A stretch of 5,899 nt of DNA from Candidatus Colwelliibacteriota bacterium (GTDB taxonomy: Bacteria; Patescibacteriota; Minisyncoccia; UBA6257; Colwellbacteraceae): positions 1 to 5,899 of the forward strand of contig JALOAR010000027.1 in the NCBI GenBank assembly GCA_023228665.1. The letters are read 5' to 3'. The notes under the pieces were generated by a model. The model did not search any database, was not told the DNA's origin, and saw only the letters and a list, made by a program, of their open reading frames with translations. Position numbers and translations under genes: made by a program. Shown one piece after another: positions 1 to 4,210 of the stretch; the stretch's first letter is position 1; each line of letters opens with the position of its first letter.

Positions 1-42
1 CAAGAGCTCTACGAGAGTGAAACCTTTCTTTAAACTATTCAT
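1..42 (-). CDS. Type IV prepilin / pseudopilin, N-terminal fragment (cut by window edge)
   Basis: Reading the minus strand from the ATG at 42-40 gives 14 codons, MNSLKKGFTLVELL, before the window ends. This is the class III signal of type IV pilins and pseudopilins: a short basic leader (K5, K6), Gly at -1 (G7), Phe at +1 (F8) and the conserved Glu at +5 (E12), at the start of a hydrophobic helix. In this family a prepilin peptidase cleaves after the Gly and methylates the Phe, and the mature protein is built into a pilus or pseudopilus from the cytoplasmic membrane. No Shine-Dalgarno sequence is seen upstream. The nearest good -10-like hexamer is at 77-82. It could be a major pilin, minor pilin or pseudopilin; 14 residues cannot decide. 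The motif is near diagnostic despite its shortness. Confidence 0.8.
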   Translation of the reverse strand, partial: MNSLKKGFTLVELL

Positions 43-76
43 TAATTTATTTTTTATTAATTATTGACGATGACTT

Positions 77-82
77 ATTATA
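77..82 (-). promoter_or_regulatory. Possible -10 element for the prepilin gene
   Basis: A perfect TATAAT on the minus strand (ATTATA on plus, 77-82) lies 34 nt upstream of the prepilin ATG, predicting a leader of about 28 nt. The -35 slot 17 nt further up holds only a weak match (TGTAAA). The region is very AT-rich, so a chance match is possible. The rest of 43-217 shows no other gene, RNA or repeat that I can support. Confidence 0.35.
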
Positions 83-217
83 AAACATTATCCCTTCAAT
101 TTACACACACTACATATCCACACCCCTCCAATTTTGCTCTGAATAAATTATAACTATAAAAAATTAAGCCTTACCGCTAATTTATAACAAATAAAAATTG
201 ATTATTTTAACGCCGCG

Positions 218-243
218 CTCTTTCGTAGCCTTTGACGAAGGAG
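218..243. promoter_or_regulatory. Imperfect dyad upstream of the nuclease promoter (candidate operator)
   Basis: The arms CTCTTTCGT (218-226) and ACGAAGGAG (235-243) are inverted repeats that pair over 9 positions, with one T-G mismatch/wobble, around an 8-nt spacer. The dyad ends 3 nt before the TG of the extended -10 and covers the place where a -35 would be. That is a typical position for a repressor or activator site. The GGAGG inside and beside the right arm looks like a Shine-Dalgarno sequence, but it is about 20 nt from the ATG and upstream of the predicted start of transcription, so it probably does not act in translation. Confidence 0.4.
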
Positions 244-246
244 GAG

Positions 247-255
247 TGTTATAAT
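247..255 (+). promoter_or_regulatory. Extended -10 promoter of the nuclease gene (leaderless)
   Basis: TGTTATAAT at 247-255 is a perfect extended -10 (TGn followed by TATAAT). The hexamer ends 10 nt before the ATG at 266, so transcription would start about 4 nt before the start codon. There is no -35 match at the normal spacing (TTGACG at 232-237 is too close). There is also no Shine-Dalgarno within the predicted transcript. Confidence 0.65.
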
Positions 256-265
256 CATAAGCCAA

Positions 266-1027
266 ATGGAATACAGGAAATTAGAAGACTTTAAAGATAG
301 TTGCGGATATGTAATCAACGACATTTGGTATCCTCGCGTAACAAGTATTGTCGGCATTAAAGCCAAGCCTGCCTTATACAGATATTATGCCTCTCTCCCT
401 AATTTCGAAGCAGGAGAAAGGATAAAACAAAAATCAGCTGATGAAGGCACTCTCATTCACGAAGTCGTACAAGCAATCATGGTTGGTGAAACGCCAAAAC
501 TCTCTGATAAAAATCAGCCAGCCGCCGAGGCATATATCAAATTTAACGAAAAATTAAATATAAAAACCCGCAAGGAATATATAGAAAAAAGAATTATAAA
601 TTTCGACGAAAGATATTCTGGTACTGTAGATGCTATAGCAGAAATAAATGGAAAAGTTGGCGTACTCGATATTAAAACTTCTCAAGCAATATACCGCGAC
701 TACTGCCTGCAAACTTCCGCCTATATGGCCCCATTGCAATACGAGATCCCGGAAATATCTACCAGATGGATACTCCGTATAGATCAAAACCAAACTTGCC
801 GCAAATGCGGAGCAATAAAAAGAATAAAAGGAGGTAGAGAAAAAATAAAGCTCCCTTGGAAAAACCCCTTTGCTAGGAATTGTGATCATGAATGGAGCGA
901 AGTAAAAGGCGAAATAGAAATAAAAGAATTCCCGAATTTCGCTGAAGATTATGAAGCCTTTTTGGGAGCAAAAAAGCTTTGGGAATGGGAAAATATCAGC
1001 TGGCTTAAACAATTGGGATATAAATAA
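266..1027 (+). CDS. PD-(D/E)XK nuclease-superfamily protein with inserted Cys/His metal-binding loop
   Basis: This 253-aa protein carries the core signatures of RecB/Cas4-like PD-(D/E)XK nucleases in order: a His motif GTLIHE (H65), GTVDAI with the metal-binding Asp (D122), VGVLDIKTS giving the D-x-K pair D135 and K137, and a QxxxY motif (Q149, Y153). Members of the superfamily cut DNA using divalent metal, commonly as exonucleases in repair, recombination or CRISPR adaptation. After the catalytic core there is an insertion, residues about 176-210, with C178-x2-C181 and C206-x-H208 separated by a Lys/Arg/Gly-rich stretch. It looks like a zinc-ribbon-type loop and may bind nucleic acid. Cas4 and AddB use four Cys for an Fe-S cluster, but the spacing here differs. 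No cas genes or repeat array are nearby, so a CRISPR role is not supported. The ATG at 266 fits the leaderless promoter just upstream. It is probably monocistronic, facing a minus-strand gene 23 nt away. Fold confidence is high; the biological role is unknown. Confidence 0.82.
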   Translation: MEYRKLEDFKDSCGYVINDIWYPRVTSIVGIKAKPALYRYYASLPNFEAGERIKQKSADEGTLIHEVVQAIMVGETPKLSDKNQPAAEAYIKFNEKLNIKTRKEYIEKRIINFDERYSGTVDAIAEINGKVGVLDIKTSQAIYRDYCLQTSAYMAPLQYEIPEISTRWILRIDQNQTCRKCGAIKRIKGGREKIKLPWKNPFARNCDHEWSEVKGEIEIKEFPNFAEDYEAFLGAKKLWEWENISWLKQLGYK

Positions 1028-1031
1028 AAAA

Positions 1032-1054
1032 ATAGAGCTTATTTAAAGCTCTAT
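1032..1054 (-). terminator. Intrinsic terminator of the 98-aa Cys-protein gene
   Basis: A perfect 9-bp stem, ATAGAGCTT (1032-1040) and AAGCTCTAT (1046-1054) with a 5-nt loop, is followed on the minus strand by a run of seven T (A run at 1026-1032 on plus). On plus no T run follows, so it should act for the minus strand only. The stop codon of the minus-strand gene (1053-1051) lies inside the stem. Confidence 0.75.
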
Positions 1055-1347
1055 AGCCGATCGCCTGGAAGAAGGTTATTTTCAGCACATTCAATGAACT
1101 CAAGATGATCTTCTAAATATTCCATCGCCTCATAAGTTAAATCTGTCCGCCACTCTTCAAGATCATGTCTTCCGCACCAATCATCTGTTTCGACATAACT
1201 TTTATCCAATCCGCAAACTAATATGCTTTGGGGATCAAAATAAATGGAAGAACGAGAATACATGCAGTTTAAGCATTTTGCTTCAACAGGCGGAAATATA
1301 ACGCCATCAAGCTCAAAAGCATGTATAAGCGTTGGATTTTCTCGCAT
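1051..1347 (-). CDS. Small four-cysteine protein (C-x2-C...C...WC pattern), function unknown
   Basis: This 98-aa protein is not recognised as a named family. Four cysteines form C25-x2-C28-x16-C45-x12-C58, with the last in DDWCGRH. This C-x2-C, spaced C, then WC layout resembles HiPIP-type [4Fe-4S] folds and also the small four-Cys domains common in phage and environmental hypothetical proteins. Either zinc or an Fe-S cluster is possible; this is inference. The C-terminal third is acidic and helical-looking, with a fifth Cys at 87. Translation has a clear basis: AAGGAG on the minus strand (1363-1358) lies 10 nt before the ATG. It is downstream of the 61-aa membrane protein on the same strand (60-nt gap), so they may be co-transcribed, although a promoter candidate sits in the gap. 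It ends in its own terminator. It is likely a real gene because of the ribosome site, terminator and motif; the function is open. Confidence 0.75.
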   Translation of the reverse strand: MRENPTLIHAFELDGVIFPPVEAKCLNCMYSRSSIYFDPQSILVCGLDKSYVETDDWCGRHDLEEWRTDLTYEAMEYLEDHLEFIECAENNLLPGDRL

Positions 1348-1357
1348 CTGCTAACAT

Positions 1358-1375
1358 CTCCTTTTTTAAAAAACT
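1358..1375 (-). promoter_or_regulatory. Leader block and ribosome binding site of the 98-aa gene
   Basis: On the minus strand AGTTTTTTAAAAAAG (1375-1361) runs into AAGGAG (1363-1358), 10 nt before the ATG at 1347. The same AGTTTTTTAAAAA block comes before the Shine-Dalgarno sequences of the genes starting at 2081 and 5702. Confidence 0.6.
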
Positions 1376-1385
1376 CTGAAATAGA

Positions 1386-1415
1386 AGAATACCGCAAAAA
1401 GGAATATTTAATCAA
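1386..1415 (-). promoter_or_regulatory. Candidate -35/-10 promoter for the 98-aa gene
   Basis: On the minus strand TTGATT (1415-1410) and TATTCT (1391-1386) are separated by 18 nt, predicting a leader of about 32 nt that contains the ribosome site. The -35 overlaps the last codons of the upstream 61-aa gene. Each box matches consensus at only four positions. Confidence 0.35.
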
Positions 1416-1593
1416 AGTTTCCGCACTGCTCTATGATTATCGGCGCCCTATCCCCTTTTTGAACCATTAGTGTTCCTAACCCAAACGCAAAAGATGTCCA
1501 TAAAACGGCTGCAACGCATAGTAATAGCTTGTTTTTAAAAGACAGCCTGTGCCATAGAAAAATCGGATTATTACCTTCGTCTTTGTTTGACAT
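1408..1593 (-). CDS. Small single-pass membrane protein, function unknown
   Basis: A 61-aa protein with a polar N-terminus, a basic patch (H15, R16, K20, K22), one hydrophobic segment at about residues 23-44 (LLLCVAAVLWTSFAFGLGTL), and a short tail with PIIIEQCG near the end. The positive-inside rule puts the N-terminus in the cytoplasm and the 15-residue tail outside. There is no catalytic motif or lipobox. I do not recognise a family. Support for its being real comes from a perfect TATAAT 9 nt before the ATG (leaderless pattern shared with neighbours) and from the clean membrane helix. It is divergent from rpmA, with 112 nt between the starts, and upstream of the 98-aa Cys protein on the same strand. 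I looked for a continuation past the stop in other frames and found none convincing. Confidence 0.62.
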   Translation of the reverse strand: MSNKDEGNNPIFLWHRLSFKNKLLLCVAAVLWTSFAFGLGTLMVQKGDRAPIIIEQCGNFD

Positions 1594-1602
1594 AAATACC
1601 GA

Positions 1603-1608
1603 ATTATA
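1603..1608 (-). promoter_or_regulatory. -10 element of the 61-aa membrane protein gene (leaderless)
   Basis: A perfect TATAAT on the minus strand (ATTATA, 1603-1608) ends 9 nt before the ATG at 1593, predicting a leader of about 3 nt and no Shine-Dalgarno. The -35 slot is weak (GTGAGC). A small inverted repeat, TTGCT-CAC-AGCAA (1624-1636), is centred on that slot. Confidence 0.55.
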
Positions 1609-1687
1609 ATAACATTTCCCCTGTTGCTCACAGCAAAATCCCGAATCCGCCCTAAATTTATTTAAAGGCGCGTCGAAGGATTATACC

Positions 1688-1693
1688 TATAAA
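1688..1693 (+). promoter_or_regulatory. -10 element of rpmA (leaderless)
   Basis: TATAAA at 1688-1693 ends 12 nt before the rpmA ATG at 1706, predicting a leader of about 6 nt. No Shine-Dalgarno is present. CGAAGGA (1674-1680) lies exactly 7 nt upstream of the hexamer; the same heptamer at the same spacing precedes the nuclease -10. Confidence 0.5.
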
Positions 1694-1705
1694 TAACAAT
1701 TACCA

Positions 1706-1990
1706 ATGGCACATACAAAGGCTCTAGGATCGACAAAAAACGGCCGAGACTCGCAATCTAAAAGGCTTGGAATTAAAAGGAACAACGGCCAAGCAGTAAA
1801 AGCCGGAGAAATAATTCTTCGCCAGCGCGGAACTAAATATATGCCCGGAAACAATGTTGGTCGCGGAAAAGATGATACTCTCTTTGCAAAAAAACCGGGC
1901 GTTGTCGAATTCTATAAAAAAAGAAAAATCAGCTTCGACTCCAGCATCAGAAAAACAACCTGCGTAAGAGTTACTGAAGCAAAAGCTTAA
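1706..1990 (+). CDS. rpmA: 50S ribosomal protein L27 (bL27)
   Basis: A full-length 94-aa bL27. It binds 23S rRNA in the large subunit, and its N-terminal arm reaches the peptidyl transferase centre. The N-terminus MAHTKALGSTKNGRDS is the conserved start, with no cleavable extension of the Firmicutes type. It is followed by SKRLGIKR, the highly conserved RQRGTKYMPGNNVGRGKD segment (about 40-57) and TLFAKKPGVVEF. The length is slightly above the usual 85-90 aa because of a basic C-terminal tail. Its usual partner rplU (L21) is not next to it: upstream is a divergent small membrane protein and downstream an 82-aa Cys-rich gene with its own promoter. A strong terminator begins 1 nt after the stop, so the transcript is monocistronic. 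The start lacks a ribosome site and follows the leaderless pattern. Confidence 0.98.
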   Translation: MAHTKALGSTKNGRDSQSKRLGIKRNNGQAVKAGEIILRQRGTKYMPGNNVGRGKDDTLFAKKPGVVEFYKKRKISFDSSIRKTTCVRVTEAKA

Positions 1991-1991
1991 A

Positions 1992-2021
1992 AAATAAAAC
2001 CCCTTAATCGGGGTTTTATTT
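1992..2021 (+). terminator. Intrinsic terminator of rpmA
   Basis: A perfect 12-bp stem (arms 1992-2003 and 2010-2021) has four C-G pairs at the tip, a 6-nt TTAATC loop and a 3' arm whose lower part is T-rich (TTTTATTT). It begins right after the rpmA stop codon. The last two T are shared with a TTGACT -35 candidate for the next gene. Confidence 0.9.
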
Positions 2022-2048
2022 GACTTCAATTACCGCAACATATTAAAT
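2020..2048 (+). promoter_or_regulatory. Candidate -35/-10 promoter for the 82-aa Cys-rich gene
   Basis: TTGACT (2020-2025) and TTAAAT (2043-2048) are separated by 17 nt. Transcription would start near A2056, the first base of the AGTTTTTTAAAAA block, giving a leader of about 25 nt. The -35 overlaps the end of the rpmA terminator, a compact arrangement. Confidence 0.5.
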
Positions 2049-2055
2049 TGCTACC

Positions 2056-2074
2056 AGTTTTTTAAAAAGGAGGT
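2056..2074 (+). promoter_or_regulatory. Leader block and strong ribosome binding site of the 82-aa gene
   Basis: AGTTTTTTAAAAA (2056-2068) runs straight into AAGGAGGT (2067-2074), a near-perfect anti-16S match 7 nt before the ATG at 2081. It is the strongest ribosome site in the window and belongs to the class of starts with a leader. Confidence 0.75.
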
Positions 2075-2080
2075 GAAAAA

Positions 2081-2329
2081 ATGCTTGTTCCTAAAAATGC
2101 GGAAAAATGTACGCACGAGCACGACCAAGTGAAAGGAATATATCCTCTCGAAAAAATACCTTGCAAATGCGGAGGCCACACCAGTTTCTGTCTTATAATT
2201 TGCGCCAAATGCGAGCAAGTGTTTCCCTTTCCGGAACATAATTTCCAGCTTATAACCGAAAAATCAAAAAAAGATATAATTTCCGATTTGAGAGAAAAAA
2301 ATCTAGAACTTGCTCCGGAATTTTTGTAA
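2081..2329 (+). CDS. Small Cys/His-rich probable zinc-binding protein, function unknown
   Basis: This 82-aa protein has many possible metal ligands in its first half: C10, H12, H14, C28-x-C30, H33, C37 and C41-x2-C44. The C-x-C and C-x2-C pairs suggest a zinc-ribbon or knuckle-like fold. The second half is charged and helical (residues about 60-75, KSKKDIISDLREKNLE). No named family is recognised and no catalytic motif is seen. It has a near-perfect ribosome site, a -35/-10 candidate and its own terminator, so it is well supported as an expressed monocistronic gene between rpmA and the convergent rplI. A soluble regulatory or nucleic-acid-binding protein is possible but not shown. Confidence 0.8.
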   Translation: MLVPKNAEKCTHEHDQVKGIYPLEKIPCKCGGHTSFCLIICAKCEQVFPFPEHNFQLITEKSKKDIISDLREKNLELAPEFL

Positions 2330-2340
2330 TCTTATTCTTC

Positions 2341-2366
2341 AAAACGGCCTCTTCAAAGGCCGTTTT
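2341..2366. terminator. Intrinsic terminator between the 82-aa gene and rplI
   Basis: A perfect 10-bp stem, AAAACGGCCT (2341-2350) and AGGCCGTTTT (2357-2366), with a 6-nt loop CTTCAA, followed on plus by ATTTTATTTT. It best serves the plus-strand gene. On minus the 3' arm also ends in four T, so it can serve the convergent rplI, which stops at 2370. Confidence 0.85.
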
Positions 2367-2369
2367 ATT

Positions 2370-2804
2370 TTATTCAGATTCAGCTGAAACAGATATTTTT
2401 ATTATAGAGCTAATTCCCCTGCCAATTGTTATTTCAATTTCTTTCTCTCCCGTCTCGCGTATCGGCTTATCAAGCTTAACCGAAACATTTTTCAAACCCA
2501 GCTCTTCTAGCTTTTTCTCTATATCATTTTTGGCTATCGAGCCATAAATTTCTCCGTTCTTTCCCGATTTAATACTAAATTCAAGCGGCGGCATTCTTCT
2601 TAAATCTTCCGCTTTTTTTATAAACTCGGATTTTTCTTTCTCTACAGCCTCCTTTTTATCTTTCACTTGTTTCAAGTTATCTCCGGTTGCCGTTTTCGCA
2701 ACTCCTCTAGGCAAAAGAAAGTTTTTAGCGTAACCGTCAGAAACATTTTTAACATCGCCTTTCCGACCGACATTTTTAACATCTTGGATAAATATTACTT
2801 TCAT
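2370..2804 (-). CDS. rplI: 50S ribosomal protein L9 (bL9)
   Basis: A complete 144-aa bL9, close to the usual 148 or so. L9 binds 23S rRNA domain V with its N-domain, and its long helix projects from the L1 side of the large subunit. The N-domain is typical: MKVIFIQDVKNVGRKGDVKN, then VSDGYAKNFLLPRGVA (about residues 22-37). It is followed by a charged connecting helix (about 42-75, many K and E) and the C-domain with KSGKNGEIYGSI (about 79-90). There are no other ribosomal genes beside it (not the usual rpsF-ssb-rpsR cluster). The TATAAT 9 nt before the ATG points to leaderless expression independent of the protease gene upstream. Several CPR lineages are reported to lack L9, so an intact copy helps narrow the lineage. 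Confidence 0.98.
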   Translation of the reverse strand: MKVIFIQDVKNVGRKGDVKNVSDGYAKNFLLPRGVAKTATGDNLKQVKDKKEAVEKEKSEFIKKAEDLRRMPPLEFSIKSGKNGEIYGSIAKNDIEKKLEELGLKNVSVKLDKPIRETGEKEIEITIGRGISSIIKISVSAESE

Positions 2805-2840
2805 CTCTTGTAAATTATAAATTTATTATTTTCTCTTGTA
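2804..2840 (-). repeat. Direct repeat TACAAGAGA bracketing the rplI -10
   Basis: On the minus strand TACAAGAGA occurs at 2840-2832 and again at 2812-2804, 28 nt apart. The downstream copy ends on the A of the rplI ATG; the upstream copy covers the -35 area. The TATAAT hexamer lies between them. Candidate paired binding sites. Confidence 0.55.
2814..2819 (-). promoter_or_regulatory. -10 element of rplI (leaderless)
   Basis: A perfect TATAAT on the minus strand (ATTATA, 2814-2819) ends 9 nt before the ATG at 2804, predicting a leader of about 3 nt. GAG just before the ATG is not a convincing ribosome site. The -35 slot has only CTACAA. Confidence 0.6.
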
Positions 2841-2869
2841 GGTTGTGAGTCTATCCTTTGAAAGTTCCT

Positions 2870-4075
2870 CTACTGTAATAATTCAATCGCCTTCTTAAGC
2901 TGCACATCCTCCGTATCTTCTTCTGTCAGCTCTATTTCCACATCAGGATCCAATCCGTCCCCTTCTATTATAAAATCATTCGGAGTCACCCAGTTTGCCA
3001 CAGTTATCTTAAGCATTGATCCGTCTTTAAGCTCTTCAAGAGTTTGCACCGTTCCCTTGCCAAATGTCTGCTCGCCGACAAGTTTGCTTCCATTATTATC
3101 TCTTAAAGCTCCGGCAAGTATTTCCGAAGCTGACGCAGTGCCTCCATTAACCAATACGGCTACAGGCAAATTTTTAAACAAGGCATTGCCGTAAGAACGA
3201 AAAACAGTATCTTCTCCCGAGGCATACCTTTCCTTTACGACAATATCCCCTCTATCCACAAACCAGCCGGCTATATTGACAGCAACTTCTAAATATCCGC
3301 CAGGATTAAAGCGCAAATCTAATATCATAGCCTTTGGGCCCTCTGCCGCTATTTCTCTCATCGCATTATAGAAAGCATAAGGAGCTGTTTGGCTAAAGCT
3401 TACTATCCTCACATAAGCTATGCGGTCGTCCTGCCACTCCCATTCCACTACCGGAACAGTTATCACTTCCCTTGTTATCTCTATATCTATTGACCCCTCA
3501 ACTCCTTCTCTCGTTACCACTAATTTTATTTTTGTTCCCGGTTCTCCTCTTATTGCTTTTACGGCATCCTGCGCGGATTTTCCAAAAAGTTCGGTATCCC
3601 CGGCTTTGATTATTATATCTCTCGGTTTCAAACCGGCGCGCTCGGCAGGAGTATCTTTAAGCGGAGCGACCACGAATACCTGCCCGTTCCTTTCCTCAAG
3701 CTCGGCGCCAATTCCCCCAAATTCTCCGTTAATGTCTTCTTCAAACTTTTGCGCGTCTAGAGGAGAGAAAAAAGTCGTATAAGGATCTCCTATATTTTCA
3801 GCAAGACCCTGTATTGCTCCATACATCATATCCTCCTCCTTTAATTCCGAATTGCGCAAATAGTTTTCCTTTATTTTGCTCCAAGCCTGCCAAAATACGC
3901 CAAAATCGGCGCTTACCTCGCTCCCCGGTTCTATGTCAGTAACGCCTTTTATCTCTATAGTCTTTGTTTTGCTATAGCCTGTCTTATACCCCCCATAATA
4001 AGAAGCACCCACAAGAACAACTCCCAAGAGGACAGCGGCAACAAAACGAATAAGTTTTTTCTTATCTACCATCAT
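2870..4075 (-). CDS. S41 C-terminal processing (tail-specific) protease with PDZ domain
   Basis: A 401-aa S41-family protease (CtpA/CtpB-like), acting outside the membrane on C-terminal tails of envelope proteins. From the chosen start, a short basic N-terminus leads to a membrane anchor at about residues 11-27 (FVAAVLLGVVLVGASYYGG). There is then a helical region, a PDZ domain at about 110-195 (GGIGAEL; PAERAGLKPRDII) and the protease core with ILDLRFNPGG (about 251-260) and GGTASASEILAGAL. The nucleophile is S315 and the base K340 in TFGKGTVQ, 25 residues apart as in CtpA; Q344, four after the Lys, matches the third residue known from CtpB. All are intact. There is no C-terminal peptidoglycan-binding domain. 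An in-frame ATG at 4096 would add 7 residues, but its TG belongs to an extended -10, so 4075 (or 4072) is the better start. rplI follows 65 nt downstream on its own promoter. Confidence 0.95.
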   Translation of the reverse strand: MMVDKKKLIRFVAAVLLGVVLVGASYYGGYKTGYSKTKTIEIKGVTDIEPGSEVSADFGVFWQAWSKIKENYLRNSELKEEDMMYGAIQGLAENIGDPYTTFFSPLDAQKFEEDINGEFGGIGAELEERNGQVFVVAPLKDTPAERAGLKPRDIIIKAGDTELFGKSAQDAVKAIRGEPGTKIKLVVTREGVEGSIDIEITREVITVPVVEWEWQDDRIAYVRIVSFSQTAPYAFYNAMREIAAEGPKAMILDLRFNPGGYLEVAVNIAGWFVDRGDIVVKERYASGEDTVFRSYGNALFKNLPVAVLVNGGTASASEILAGALRDNNGSKLVGEQTFGKGTVQTLEELKDGSMLKITVANWVTPNDFIIEGDGLDPDVEIELTEEDTEDVQLKKAIELLQ

Positions 4076-4086
4076 TGGCATTTTAC

Positions 4087-4095
4087 ATTCTAGCA
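4087..4095 (-). promoter_or_regulatory. Extended -10 promoter of the S41 protease gene (leaderless)
   Basis: TGCTAGAAT on the minus strand (4095-4087) is an extended -10 with one mismatch to TATAAT. It ends 11 nt before the ATG at 4075, the same geometry as its neighbours, which is why the start at 4075 was chosen over 4096. No Shine-Dalgarno is seen before any of the candidate starts. Confidence 0.5.
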
Positions 4096-4191
4096 TCTTT
4101 CAAGTCTATTTTTACTTTATTTTTAATTGACACTTAATTAAAATTATGGTGCAATGAAAGCCTAAACGGCACTGAAGGTATTTTTCAAAAC

Positions 4192-4200
4192 TGATATAAT
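4192..4200 (+). promoter_or_regulatory. Extended -10 promoter of the 114-aa gene and def (leaderless)
   Basis: TGATATAAT (4192-4200) is a perfect extended -10. It ends 10 nt before the ATG at 4211, predicting a leader of about 4 nt. CTGAAG in the -35 slot (4172-4177, 17-nt spacing) matches consensus at three positions. It is divergent from the protease promoter about 100 nt away. Confidence 0.65.
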
Positions 4201-4210
4201 CAAAACGAAA

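Noticed and set aside
239..245. GAGGAGG-like Shine-Dalgarno for the nuclease
   Set aside because: It ends about 20 nt before the ATG and is upstream of a perfect extended -10, so it should not be in the mRNA.
554..1012. Minus-strand open frame of 152 codons opposite the nuclease gene
   Set aside because: It is opposite a gene with intact catalytic motifs. The product is Phe/Tyr-rich, as expected from reading AT-rich coding sequence backwards, and has no ribosome site.
266..1027. Calling the nuclease Cas4 and the locus CRISPR-linked
   Set aside because: There is no repeat array and no other cas gene, and the cysteine spacing does not match the Cas4 iron-sulfur pattern.
1724..2239. Minus-strand open frames opposite rpmA and the 82-aa gene
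   Set aside because: Both are Phe/Ser-rich antisense shadows crossing a strong terminator, without promoters or ribosome sites.
3420..3782. Plus-strand open frame of 120 codons opposite the S41 protease gene
   Set aside because: It is a Ser/Pro-rich shadow of the PDZ/protease coding sequence, with no domain and no start signals.
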